Assembly: GCA_050013055.1 (NCBI GenBank)
Contig: JBEKGC010000026.1
Coordinates: 1-64,000 of the forward strand
Source: Palsa-504 sp050013055
GTDB taxonomy: Bacteria; Actinomycetota; Actinomycetes; Streptosporangiales; Streptosporangiaceae
Direction: 5' to 3'
Length of the DNA stretch: 64,000 nucleotides
Numbering within the stretch: position 1 is the stretch's first letter; each line of letters begins with the position of its first letter. Positions 24,212 to 33,008 of this stretch are shown here, piece by piece. The position numbers were made by a program, and so were the translations under genes. A model generated the notes under the pieces. It was given only the letters and a program-made list of their open reading frames with translations, ran no database searches and was not told where the DNA came from.

Positions 24212-25372
24212 TCAGCCGGCCGCGGGGCGGCTCAGCTGGCCAAGGAAGAGCGGCAGGCCGGTCGCGGCATGGATGATGGCGAACAGGAACGGCCGGTCGA
24301 CGACCATCGTGACCGGCGAGGACGGTCGCAGCGCGGCCGACGTCTTCATCACCACCGCGGTGGCCGCCGCCGCTTCCGTGCCCTGCTCGTCGACGTCGAT
24401 GTAGGCCTTGTGCTCGACGGCGCTTATCCGCAACGGCCCGGCCTCGGTGATGCCGCTGAAGTCGGCCCGGTCACCGAACGCCTCGGTCACACCCAGCTCT
24501 TGCAGGGCCGGGATGAGGCCGAACGAGGCCTCTACCTTGAACCGCGGCATAACCAGCGTGACCTGGTGCCTGTCCGTCCCGGCGAGCACACCGCCCAGGC
24601 CGCGGGCGGCGATCGCGGGATGCAGCGCGGCCAGCGGCCCGTCGGGCACGATCACCGCCATCGCCACGCTGCCGCCTGCGTAGGGCAGCAGGACGGCCTG
24701 GTATCCGTCGCCGCGCAGGTAGGCACGGGCGGCGGTGCCGCGCATCATCCGCGTGGTCAGGCCCGGCCGGCCGGGGCCGTCCGGGTAGAACGGCGCGTCG
24801 CTGGTCTGCGTCGAGGGAAAGGGGTTAGCCCATGCGGCTTTCAGGTACACGGCGTTCGCGAGTACCAGCCTGGTCAGCGGCCCGACGCTGCCCGGTGGCA
24901 GCAGCCCGGTGACCTTTCCCGCGGTCTGCTCGGCGATTACGCGGTTGATCTCGTCCCGCGCCCGACCAGGCGCACCGGCGAAGTCGGCGTCGCCGAGCGT
25001 GGCTCCTGCGTCGTTCAGCCGGGCGGTGAACTCGGGCCGCATAGGCAGGCCAGACTGGACCCACGCGGTATTCGGGGCCCGGAACGTCACCAGGCCGGCT
25101 GCGGTCGGCGTCGCCAGCAAAGCGGGCGCTGAGCCCAGCCCGTCGCCGGCCGGGTCGGCCGATCGGTCCAGGTGCAGCGCGCGAGCCAGCTCCGCCGCCG
25201 TCTGGCCGCGAGCCCCGCACCAGGCCATCCACAGGGCACTGGCCACGCTGAGCGGTGAGAAGACCGTGTTGGCGCCATCCTGCGCCAGCACCGGGTACAG
25301 GTCCGCGCCGAACGCGTCGGCGGTCGCCGCGGATTCGCGGGCCGCGCTCATCAAGGCTGCTTCGTCAGGCAT
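24212..25372 (-). CDS. Serpin-family protease inhibitor
   Basis: 386 residues, full serpin length. FSPLSVASALWMAWCGARG (shutter/helix B), VLANAVYLKAAWANPF, VTLVMPRFKVEASFGL, VEHKAYIDVDEQGTEAAAAT (breach and hinge) and DRPFLFAIIHAATGLPLFLG (C-terminal strand) are all present. The hinge EQGTEAAAAT has the small residues required for inhibitory loop insertion; the reactive bond should be near MKTSA. No signal peptide at the chosen ATG (25372), so it may act inside the cell. Serpins are patchy in bacteria and this is probably an acquired or occasionally retained gene. Confidence 0.88.
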   Translation of the reverse strand: MPDEAALMSAARESAATADAFGADLYPVLAQDGANTVFSPLSVASALWMAWCGARGQTAAELARALHLDRSADPAGDGLGSAPALLATPTAAGLVTFRAPNTAWVQSGLPMRPEFTARLNDAGATLGDADFAGAPGRARDEINRVIAEQTAGKVTGLLPPGSVGPLTRLVLANAVYLKAAWANPFPSTQTSDAPFYPDGPGRPGLTTRMMRGTAARAYLRGDGYQAVLLPYAGGSVAMAVIVPDGPLAALHPAIAARGLGGVLAGTDRHQVTLVMPRFKVEASFGLIPALQELGVTEAFGDRADFSGITEAGPLRISAVEHKAYIDVDEQGTEAAAATAVVMKTSAALRPSSPVTMVVDRPFLFAIIHAATGLPLFLGQLSRPAAG

Positions 25373-25461
25373 CGTCGGTGCTACCTTCCCGGCCCCCTGG
25401 ATCGCACCAGGCGCCGGAAAATCAGGTGCGAGAGACCGGGGATGCCGTGTAACCATGGCGC

Positions 25462-26469
25462 ATGGTCTGGTCTACCACGACGGCGGTCGAAGAGTTTCTG
25501 GCTGAAGCCGGCGAATTCCTCCGCGCGGAACCCGCCAGGAACAGCGTCATCCTGACCGTGGCCGAAAATCTCAGGGTCAAGGCCGCACCCGCCGCACCCG
25601 CCTCGGCCGGAGCCTCGCCGGGCGATGACCGGACGTTGCTCGGCTGGTGGCGTCCGAGCGCCGACCCGGACCTGGTCGGCGGAGCGTTCCTGCACACGCC
25701 CCGGTTCCCGATTTTTCTCACCGCCATGAGCCGGCAGGCCGCGGCTGAGCTCGCCGCCGAGCAGGCTTCGTCCGGGCGGCTCGTCCACGGCGTCAACGCG
25801 GAGCAGGAGTCCGCGGCCGCCTTCACGGCGGCCTGGCAGCAGCGCACCGGCGACGATGCGCGGCTCCATCGCCGGATGCGCCTGTTCCGGCTCGCCGAAC
25901 TCCTGCCTCCCGGTCGATGGCCAGAAGGATCAGCGCGGCTCGCCGCCAAACGTGACCGGGACCTGCTGATCGCATGGTTCGACGCATTCGCCCGCGAGGT
26001 CGACGACCTGGCCGGCCAGGATCACGCGGCCGCCGTTGACGAGAGGCTCAGCTACGGCGGTGTTATGGTGTGGCAGGCCGGCGCCACCCCGGTGGCGATC
26101 GCAGGCGTTACCCGCGCCGTTGCCGGGATGGTGCGGGTCGGCCCCGTCTATACACCCCCCGAACTGCGCGGACGCGGGTACGGCGGTGCGGCCACCGCCG
26201 CCGTCAGCCAGGCGGCGCGCGACGTCGGCGCCGAGGAGGTCGTGCTCTACACCGACCTCGCCAACCCCACTAGTAACGCCTTGTACCAGCGTCTGGGCTA
26301 CCGTCCGGTGGAAGATCGCGTCGTCCTGTCCTATCAGCCCGCGTCGCCGGGTCGTGCCGGATCTCCTGCGACGCCCGGATCCACCGTGGTCCTTCTGGTG
26401 ATGCGTCGGCTGCGGGGCGGGATTCATGGCCGGAGCTTTCTTGTGCTGGGACGGGAGGGCTTCGGTTAG
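25462..26469 (+). CDS. GNAT-family N-acetyltransferase with unusual C-terminal extension
   Basis: 335 residues. The GNAT core lies in the second half: VRVGPVYTPPELRGRGYGGAATAAV (acetyl-CoA pyrophosphate loop) and LYTDLANPTSNALYQRLGYRPVED. The first 150 residues are a second, degenerate GNAT-like module (FLTAMSRQAAAELAAEQ). About 40 residues after the natural end (VVLSYQPAS) do not fit the family; they are encoded by the first copy of a direct repeat that recurs downstream, so the original stop may have been lost. ATG at 25462 without ribosome site. Divergent from the serpin gene. Confidence 0.8.
   Translation: MVWSTTTAVEEFLAEAGEFLRAEPARNSVILTVAENLRVKAAPAAPASAGASPGDDRTLLGWWRPSADPDLVGGAFLHTPRFPIFLTAMSRQAAAELAAEQASSGRLVHGVNAEQESAAAFTAAWQQRTGDDARLHRRMRLFRLAELLPPGRWPEGSARLAAKRDRDLLIAWFDAFAREVDDLAGQDHAAAVDERLSYGGVMVWQAGATPVAIAGVTRAVAGMVRVGPVYTPPELRGRGYGGAATAAVSQAARDVGAEEVVLYTDLANPTSNALYQRLGYRPVEDRVVLSYQPASPGRAGSPATPGSTVVLLVMRRLRGGIHGRSFLVLGREGFG
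26357..26405 (+). repeat. 49-bp direct repeat, copy A
   Basis: Matches 26655-26703 at 42 of 49 positions, beginning CCGGATCTCCTGCGA; weaker similarity continues for about 25 bases. It lies inside the 3' end of the GNAT gene, in the part that looks like an added tail. Confidence 0.75.
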
Positions 26470-26952
26470 AGAGATGGTGCACCAGTGAGCAGGACAGGCC
26501 CGGGCCGGGCGGCGGCGGCCTTTCTAGGGGCGGTCGTCTCGGCGGGGGCAGCCGGCCGGTCTGGCGGAACTTAGAGCGTGACCGTTGTCGCCTCGATTGT
26601 GATCCGCCGCGCAGGCCCCATGGGTTTCACAGTTGGCTACGGCGCGGGAATGCACCGGATCTCCTGCGAGGCCCGGATGTACCGCGGTCTTTCTGGTAAA
26701 GCGGCGGCCGGTGGTGCAGGGTTTATGAGGTGCCCGACACTCTCCGCAGGAGCCAAATCATCCACAAGAGGCGGCTGCGGGCGGGACAGGAGTGTAGGAG
26801 ATCGACATGAGTGGTGGGAGTGACGGCTGAGGGTGCACCCCGCCCCCGCACCCGACCCCGCCCCCGCCCGACCCCGCCCTGAGCCCCCCGCCCCAGCCCG
26901 GCCGGGGGTGCACGGTCTCGCCGGGAAGGCCGGGGCGCGTTAGGCTTCAGCG
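26470..26952. other. Intergenic region with repeat copy B and C-rich tract
   Basis: 483 bases. It holds the second copy of the 49-bp repeat, then a C-rich low-complexity stretch (26835-26905) built from CCCGCCCCCG-like units. A small open frame at 26578-26823 has no ribosome site or recognisable product and is not called. Otherwise I see nothing. Confidence 0.5.
26655..26703 (+). repeat. 49-bp direct repeat, copy B
   Basis: Seven differences from copy A over 49 bases; the offset is 298 bp. No inverted ends or target duplication around it, so duplication by recombination is as likely as a mobile origin. Confidence 0.75.
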
Positions 26953-27349
26953 GTGCACGGACTCGAGGATTTTGCCAGGCTGATCGCCAGTGATCACGGC
27001 CTGTGCGTGGTGTCGACGCTGCGGCCGGACGGGACGATCCAGTCGTCGGTGGTAAACCCGGGGTGACGCGCACCGGCTGGCCAACCTGAGGGCCCGGCCG
27101 CGTGCCACGGTCGTGGTCCGGTCGGGCTGGGAATGGGCTTCGGCCGAAGGACCGGCCGAGCTGGCCGGACCCGACGACCCGATGCCCGGAGTGGACGCGG
27201 AGCGGCTGCGCTTGCTGCTGCGGGAGATCTTCACCGCCGCGGGCGGCGAGCACGACGATTTCGGGGTCTACGACCGCGTGATGGCCGACGAGCGCCGCGC
27301 CGCCGTCCTGGTGACCCCAGAGCGGGGCTTCGCCCGGCCGCGGGGCTGA
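26953..27349 (+). pseudogene. F420-dependent PPOX-class oxidoreductase, broken by internal deletion and frameshift
   Basis: The first frame (GTG 26953) gives DFARLIASDHGLCVVSTLRPDG then SSVVNPG and stops at 27064. The second frame resumes as GDAHRLANLRARPRATVVVR, continues AEGPAELAGPDD and RLLLREIFTAAGGEHDD, and ends correctly at 27349. Both halves match the small split-beta-barrel F420/PPOX family, but about 17 codons that should join them are missing and the frame is shifted. A TAGGCT box six bases before the GTG shows the old leaderless promoter. As it stands no functional enzyme would be made. Confidence 0.75.
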
Positions 27350-27369
27350 CCGGGCCAGGCCCGCGACCC

Positions 27370-27375
27370 TAGGCT
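27370..27375 (+). promoter_or_regulatory. Putative leaderless -10 element (TAGGCT)
   Basis: TAGGCT ends seven bases before the ATG at 27383. The identical hexamer stands six bases before the PPOX relic start, suggesting the same promoter class. Confidence 0.45.
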
Positions 27376-27382
27376 GGTCGCC

Positions 27383-28327
27383 ATGAACACAGGGCGGCCG
27401 CTGGACACCGAACGCCGCAGCATCACCATGCCCGACGGGCGGAAGGCCGACATGCTCATCGGCGGGCCGTCCGACGGCTTGCCGCTGGTGCTGCACGAGG
27501 GTACGCCAGGCGGGCTCGTGCTGTACCCGCCGACGGTCCGGGCCGCCCAGGTGCGCGGCCTGCGGGTCATCCTGGCGGCGCGGCCAGGGTACGAAGGATC
27601 CACGCCGCGCCCCGGGCGGCGGGTGGTCGATGTGGCCGCGGACACGGCCGCCGTCCTCGATGAGCTCGGCGCGGACACCTTTGTCACCATGGGCTGGTCC
27701 GGCGGCGGACCGCACGCGCTGGCCTGCGCCGCGGTGCTGTCCGGACGCTGCCTGGCGGCGGCCTCCATCGCCGGGGTGGCGCCCTACCGGGCCGCCGGAC
27801 TGGACTGGCTGGCCGGCATGGGCCAGGAGAACCTCGACGAGTTCGGTGCCGCCGTACGGGGCGAGGCGGCGCTGACTCAGTATCTCGAGGCCGACGCGGT
27901 CGCGGTGGGTGCCGTCACCGGGACCGAGGTGGCCCGGACGCTTGGCGGCCTGGTGATCGCCGCCGACCAGGCCGTGCTCACCGGGGAGTTCGCCGACCAT
28001 GTCGCCGCCAGCCTGCGCGCCTCGATCAGCACAGGGCTGGCCGGCTGGCGCGATGATGACCTGGCGTTCGTCGGGGACTGGGGCTTCTCCCTCGGCTGGG
28101 AACCGGTCGGGGCTACTGGTGTCACCGCCGCCGGGCCCGCCCCGGTCGCCATCTGGCAAGGCGACCAGGACCAGATGGTGCCGTTCGCGCACGGCCAGTG
28201 GCTGGCCGCCCACATCGCCGGCGCCCGCATGCACCTGCTCCCCGGCGAGGGCCACCTGTCGCTGACCGTCGGCTATCTCGACCGTATCCTCGACGACCTC
28301 CTCGACCTGGCCGGCCTCACCGGGTAG
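27383..28327 (+). CDS. Alpha/beta-fold hydrolase
   Basis: 314 residues. HEGTPGG replaces the usual HGxPG oxyanion strand (about 38-44), the nucleophile is Ser in TMGWSGGGPHALACA (about 107-121), the acid Asp is in IWQGDQDQMVPFAHG and the His in LPGEGHLSLTV. It resembles proline-iminopeptidase/haloperoxidase-like hydrolases; substrate unknown. Probably leaderless from the TAGGCT box. Confidence 0.84.
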   Translation: MNTGRPLDTERRSITMPDGRKADMLIGGPSDGLPLVLHEGTPGGLVLYPPTVRAAQVRGLRVILAARPGYEGSTPRPGRRVVDVAADTAAVLDELGADTFVTMGWSGGGPHALACAAVLSGRCLAAASIAGVAPYRAAGLDWLAGMGQENLDEFGAAVRGEAALTQYLEADAVAVGAVTGTEVARTLGGLVIAADQAVLTGEFADHVAASLRASISTGLAGWRDDDLAFVGDWGFSLGWEPVGATGVTAAGPAPVAIWQGDQDQMVPFAHGQWLAAHIAGARMHLLPGEGHLSLTVGYLDRILDDLLDLAGLTG

Positions 28328-28340
28328 CACGCTGGGGCCG

Positions 28341-28497
28341 GCCTTCGTGGTCAAGCTCGACGAGCTTATGGCCGCCGACGCGCTGCTGCTCGGCCGCGTC
28401 ACCTACGGTGGCTTAGGGTCTGACCAGGCTCAAGCTCGCCGACGTCACAGAAATAGGCGCCGACGGGGTGAGCATCCAGCGCTATACGCGCGGTTAG
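28341..28497 (+). pseudogene. Remnant of a RibD/dihydrofolate-reductase-like gene
   Basis: One frame reads FVVKLDELMAADALLLGRVTYGG, the typical central motif of DHFR/RibD C-domain proteins; a different frame then gives LTRLKLADVTEIGADGVSIQRY and a stop, which resembles the family's final strand. The N-terminal 50 residues and the whole middle are missing. It follows the hydrolase gene by 14 bases. A decayed relic, not a gene. Confidence 0.6.
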
Positions 28498-28536
28498 CAG
28501 GACGCCAGGGCGGCCGGGCGCTGGCAGAATGCTCTA

Positions 28537-30951
28537 GTGACGCAGACTCAATCAGGGGACCAGGCCAGGTCCGTGGACCAGCGGATCGCCGGCGAGCTCG
28601 GCGTGGCCGTCAGGCAGGTCAGTGCCGCCGTGGAGTTGCTCGACGGCGGCGCCACCGTGCCGTTCATCGCCAGGTACCGCAAGGAAGCCACCGGCACCCT
28701 CGACGACGCGCAGCTGCGCACGCTGGAGGAGCGGCTGCATTACCTGCGCGAACTCGACGAACGCCGGGCCGCGATCCTGACCGAGATCGGCCATCAGGGC
28801 AAGCTGACCGACGAGCTCGCGGGCCAGATCCGCGCCGCCGACTCCAAGGCCCGGCTGGAAGACCTGTACCTGCCCTACAAGCCGAAACGCCGCACCAGGG
28901 CCCAGATCGCCCGCGAGGCGGGCCTTGAGCCGCTGGCCGACCTGCTGCTGGCGAACCCGGACAGAAACCCTCAGCGCGAGGCCGCGGCCTTCGTCGACGC
29001 CGCCAAGGGCATCGCCGATACCGCCCAGGCCCTGGACGGGGCGCGATCGATCCTGGTCGAGCGGTTCGCCGAGGACGCGGACCTGCTCGGCGAACTGCGC
29101 GAGGCGATGGCCGCCCGCGGCACGCTGAGCTCCAAAGTCCGCGACGGACAGGAACAAAAGGGTGCCAAGTTCGCCGACTACTTCGAGTTCAGCGAGCCGT
29201 TCGGACGGCTGCCCTCGCACCGCATCCTGGCCCTGTTCCGGGGTGAGAAGGAGGAGATCCTCGACCTCACCCTGGACCCAGGCACCCCGGACGCCGACAA
29301 CGAGGCCCGCATCGCCGACCGCTTCGGCGTCCGCGACCAGGGCCGTCCGGCCGACACCTGGCTGAACGCGGCCGTCCACTGGGCCTGGCGTACCCGCATC
29401 CTGGTGCACCTGAGCGTGGACATCCGGGTCCGGCTGTGGCAGACGGCCGAGGACGAGGCGGTCCGGGTGTTCGCCGCTAACCTGCGTGACCTGCTGCTGG
29501 CCGCCCCGGCGGGCGCGCGCACCACGATCGGGCTTGACCCGGGTTTCCGCACCGGCGTCAAGGTCGCGGTCACCGATGCCACCGGCAAGGTGCTCGGCAC
29601 CGCCACCATTTACCCGCACGAGCCGCACCGCCGCTGGGACGAGGCCATCGACGTTCTCGCCAAGCTCGCGCAGGCTCACCACGCGGATCTGATCGCCATC
29701 GGCAACGGCACCGCCTCGCGGGAGACCGACCGGCTGGCCGCCGACCTGATCAAACGGCATCCCGGCCTCAGCCTCACCAAGGCGGTGGTCTCCGAGGCCG
29801 GCGCCAGCGTGTACTCGGCCTCGGCCTATGCCTCCGCCGAACTACCCGGCATGGACGTCTCGCTGCGCGGCGCGGTCTCGATCGCACGGCGGTTGCAGGA
29901 CCCGCTGGCCGAGCTGGTCAAGATCGACCCGAAGTCGATCGGCGTCGGCCAGTACCAGCACGACGTCGCCGAAGGCAAGCTGTCGCATTCACTGGACGCG
30001 GTGGTGGAGGACTGCGTGAACGCGGTCGGCGTGGACCTGAACACCGCCTCGCAGCCGCTGCTGGCCCGGGTGTCGGGGATCACGAGCAACCTGGCGGCCG
30101 CGATCGTGGCCCGCCGCGACTCCGAAGGCCCGTTCCGGACCCGCCAGCAGCTGATGACCGTGCCCCGGCTCGGCCCGAAGGCCTTCGAGCAATGCGCCGG
30201 GTTCCTGCGGATCCGCGGCGGTGACGATCCGCTCGATGCCTCCGGCGTGCATCCCGAGGCTTACCCCGTGGTCCGCCGCATCCTCGCCGCGACAGGAAGC
30301 GCCGCCGGCGACCTGATCGGCAGCAGCGCAGTGCTGCGCGGCTTGTCGCCGGCCACGTTCACGGACGACCGTTTCGGGCTGCCGACCGTCACCGACATCC
30401 TGCGGGAGCTGGAAAAGCCCGGCCGCGACCCGCGCCCGGCGTTCACCACCGCCACGTTCGCCGAGGGCATCGAGAAGCTTGAGGACCTGGAACCCGGCCT
30501 GGTGCTCGAGGGCGTGGTCACCAACGTGGCCGCGTTCGGCGCGTTCGTCGACGTCGGCGTGCACCAGGATGGCCTGGTGCACGTGTCCGCCATGTCGCGG
30601 ACCTTCGTCTCGGACCCGCACACGGTGGTCAAGTCCGGCGACGTGGTCCGGGTCAAGGTGCTCTCCGTCGACGTGCCGAGGAAACGGATCTCGCTCACCC
30701 TGCGGCTAGACGACGACGCGGTGCCGGGCGGGCGCCAGGCCGGCGGCCGCGACCGAGCCGAGGACCGCTCCGGATCAAGCCGATCAGGCCGAACGGCCCC
30801 TGGCTCAAGCGCCAGGCCCAGCCCGAGCCGGTCCGGCGGCCAGCGCACGAGCGAGCCTCCGGCCGAAGGCGCGCTGGCCGATGCGCTGCGCCGGGCCGGG
30901 CTTGTCCCGAAGCCGCCCAGGGATCGCGACGATCGCCGCGGCCGCGGCTAG
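28537..30951 (+). CDS. tex: Tex-family S1 RNA-binding transcription accessory protein
   Basis: 804 residues with the complete Tex layout: N-terminal helical region with GATVPFIARYRKEATG (about 37-52), YqgF/RNase H-like domain TTIGLDPGFRTGVKVAV (about 329-345), helix-hairpin-helix repeats around VSGITSNLAAAIVARRD, LMTVPRLGPKAFEQCAGFLRI, and the S1 domain GLVLEGVVTNVAAFGAFVDV...VHVSAMS (about 652-720). It binds nucleic acid and is linked to transcription fidelity and stress survival. A Gly/Arg/Ser-rich tail of about 80 residues follows. GTG start. Alone on its transcript, 82 bases before thrS. Confidence 0.93.
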   Translation: MTQTQSGDQARSVDQRIAGELGVAVRQVSAAVELLDGGATVPFIARYRKEATGTLDDAQLRTLEERLHYLRELDERRAAILTEIGHQGKLTDELAGQIRAADSKARLEDLYLPYKPKRRTRAQIAREAGLEPLADLLLANPDRNPQREAAAFVDAAKGIADTAQALDGARSILVERFAEDADLLGELREAMAARGTLSSKVRDGQEQKGAKFADYFEFSEPFGRLPSHRILALFRGEKEEILDLTLDPGTPDADNEARIADRFGVRDQGRPADTWLNAAVHWAWRTRILVHLSVDIRVRLWQTAEDEAVRVFAANLRDLLLAAPAGARTTIGLDPGFRTGVKVAVTDATGKVLGTATIYPHEPHRRWDEAIDVLAKLAQAHHADLIAIGNGTASRETDRLAADLIKRHPGLSLTKAVVSEAGASVYSASAYASAELPGMDVSLRGAVSIARRLQDPLAELVKIDPKSIGVGQYQHDVAEGKLSHSLDAVVEDCVNAVGVDLNTASQPLLARVSGITSNLAAAIVARRDSEGPFRTRQQLMTVPRLGPKAFEQCAGFLRIRGGDDPLDASGVHPEAYPVVRRILAATGSAAGDLIGSSAVLRGLSPATFTDDRFGLPTVTDILRELEKPGRDPRPAFTTATFAEGIEKLEDLEPGLVLEGVVTNVAAFGAFVDVGVHQDGLVHVSAMSRTFVSDPHTVVKSGDVVRVKVLSVDVPRKRISLTLRLDDDAVPGGRQAGGRDRAEDRSGSSRSGRTAPGSSARPSPSRSGGQRTSEPPAEGALADALRRAGLVPKPPRDRDDRRGRG

Positions 30952-31033
30952 CCTGGGCAATACTCGCGCGCGCGAGACGCCCGCGCCCCGGTAGCATCGG
31001 GTGACCAGTTCTTCCACCATGAAGGAGCCAACC

Positions 31034-33004
31034 GTGTCCAGCCAGCAGCTTCGTATCACCCTCGCAGGTCGCGAGCATGTGGTCGAGGCTGGCACGACGG
31101 CGGGCGAGGCGCTCGGCTCCGACTCTCACGTCATCGCCGCCCGGGTCAACGGGGAGCTGCGCGACCTGGCGTACGTGCTCGCCGACTCCGACGTCGTGGA
31201 CCCGGTGGACGTGGCCAGCGACGATGGCAGGTATATCGTGCGGCACTCCACCGCGCACGTCATGGCGCAGGCCGTGCAGGAGCTATTTCCGCAGGCCAAG
31301 CTTGGTATCGGCCCGCCGGTGGAGAACGGCTTCTATTACGACTTCGATGTCGAGGCGCCGTTCACCCCGGCCGACCTGAAGGCGATCGAAGGCCGGATGC
31401 GCCAGATCGTCAAGAGTGGTCAGCGGTTCTCCCGCCGGGCGGTGACCGACGAGCAGGCCAGGTCAGAGCTGGCGGGCGAGCCGTACAAGCTGGAGCTGAT
31501 CGGGCTCAAGGGCGGCTCGGCCGCGGGCTCGGACGACGGCGAGTCGGTGGAGGTCGGCGGGAACGAGCTGACCATCTACGACAACCTGGATCCGGCCAGT
31601 GGCGCGCTGTGCTGGAAGGACCTGTGCCGCGGCCCGCACGTCCCGACCACCAGGGCCATCCCGGCGTTCAAGCTGATGCGCACCGGCGGCGCCTACTGGC
31701 GGGGGAGTGAGAAGAACCCGCAGTTGCAGCGGATCTACGGTACCGCGTGGGAGTCGCGGGACGCTCAGGACCAGTACGTGCGGCTGCTCGAGGAGGCCGA
31801 GAAGCGCGACCACCGCAAGCTCGGCGCGGAACTCGACCTGTTCTCGTTCCCGACCGAGATCGGCAGCGGGCTTCCCATCTTCCATCCCAAGGGCGGCACC
31901 ATCCGCCGGGTGATGGAGGATTACTCGCGCCGCCGCCACGCCGAAGCGGGGTACGAGTTCGTCACCACCCCGCACATCAGCAAGGAAGACCTGTTCATCA
32001 CCTCCGGGCACCTGGGGTGGTACAAGGACGGCATGTTCCCGCCGATGGAGCTGGACGGGGCGACCTACTACGCCAAGCCGATGAACTGCCCGATGCACAT
32101 CCTGATCTACGCGTCGCGTGGGCGGTCCTACCGCGAGCTGCCGCTGCGGTTGTTCGAGTTCGGCACCGTGTACCGGTACGAGAAGTCCGGCGTGGTGCAC
32201 GGCCTGACCCGGGCCCGCGGCTTCACCCAGGACGATTCGCATATCTTCTGCGCCCCGGAGCAACTGGCCGGCGAGCTGGCCTCGCTGCTGAACTTTGTGG
32301 TCGGCCTGCTCCGCGACTTCGGCCTGACCGACTTCGAGGCTGAGCTGTCCACCCGGCCGGAGAAGTACGTCGGTGAGCTGGAGGAATGGGCGGCTGCGGA
32401 GGCGGCGCTCAAGCACGCCCTGGACTCCTCCGGGCTGCCGTACGTGATCGCGGAGGGGGAGGGCGCCTTCTACGCGCCCAAGATCGACGTGCACGTCAAG
32501 GACGCGATCGGACGCCGCTGGCAGCTGTCCACCCTGCAGGTCGACCTCCAGATGCCGGTCCGGTTCAACCTGGAGTACCAGGCCGCCGACGGCACCCGGA
32601 AGCGTCCGTACATGATTCACCGGGCGCTGTTCGGATCGATCGAGCGTTTCTTCGGGATCTTGGTCGAGCACTACGCGGGCGCGTTCCCGCCCTGGCTGGC
32701 GCCGGTCCAGGCCGTGGGCATCCCGATCGCCGACGCGCACGTGCCCTACCTGGAGAAGGTCGCGGCCGGCCTGCGCGAGCAGGGCATCCGGACCGAGGTC
32801 GATGACAGCGACGACCGGATGCAGAAGAAGATCAGGACGGCGCAGCGCCAGAAGGTGCCGTTCATGCTGATCGCGGGCGACGACGACGTGGCCGTCGGCG
32901 CGGTGTCGTTCCGGTTCCGCGACGGATCGCAGAAAAACGGCGTCCCGGTCGCGGACGCGATCGCCGAGATCGTCGCCGCCGTCCGCGACCGCGTGCAGGT
33001 GTAA
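31034..33004 (+). CDS. thrS: Threonyl-tRNA synthetase
   Basis: 656 residues. TGS domain (1-65), editing domain with HSTAHVMAQAVQELFP and CWKDLCRGPHVP, class II core with zinc Cys/His in KPMNCPMHILIY, motif 2 RYEKSGVVHGLTRARGFTQDD and motif 3 region HRALFGSIERFFGILVEH, then the anticodon-binding domain (PVQAVGIPIADAHVPY). Editing of Ser-tRNA should be intact. The GTG at 31034 is chosen: AAGGAG at 31022-31027 is ideally placed six bases before it, whereas a longer start at 31001 has no site. Followed by the HIT gene after four bases. Confidence 0.95.
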   Translation: MSSQQLRITLAGREHVVEAGTTAGEALGSDSHVIAARVNGELRDLAYVLADSDVVDPVDVASDDGRYIVRHSTAHVMAQAVQELFPQAKLGIGPPVENGFYYDFDVEAPFTPADLKAIEGRMRQIVKSGQRFSRRAVTDEQARSELAGEPYKLELIGLKGGSAAGSDDGESVEVGGNELTIYDNLDPASGALCWKDLCRGPHVPTTRAIPAFKLMRTGGAYWRGSEKNPQLQRIYGTAWESRDAQDQYVRLLEEAEKRDHRKLGAELDLFSFPTEIGSGLPIFHPKGGTIRRVMEDYSRRRHAEAGYEFVTTPHISKEDLFITSGHLGWYKDGMFPPMELDGATYYAKPMNCPMHILIYASRGRSYRELPLRLFEFGTVYRYEKSGVVHGLTRARGFTQDDSHIFCAPEQLAGELASLLNFVVGLLRDFGLTDFEAELSTRPEKYVGELEEWAAAEAALKHALDSSGLPYVIAEGEGAFYAPKIDVHVKDAIGRRWQLSTLQVDLQMPVRFNLEYQAADGTRKRPYMIHRALFGSIERFFGILVEHYAGAFPPWLAPVQAVGIPIADAHVPYLEKVAAGLREQGIRTEVDDSDDRMQKKIRTAQRQKVPFMLIAGDDDVAVGAVSFRFRDGSQKNGVPVADAIAEIVAAVRDRVQV

Positions 33005-33008
33005 ACCT

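Noticed and set aside
26578..26823. 81-codon open frame in the repeat region
   Set aside because: It runs through the non-coding copy of the 49-bp repeat and has no ribosome site or similarity that I recognise.
26723..28402. A 559-codon open frame on the minus strand
   Set aside because: Complementary-frame artefact across the PPOX relic and the alpha/beta hydrolase, which has an intact catalytic triad.
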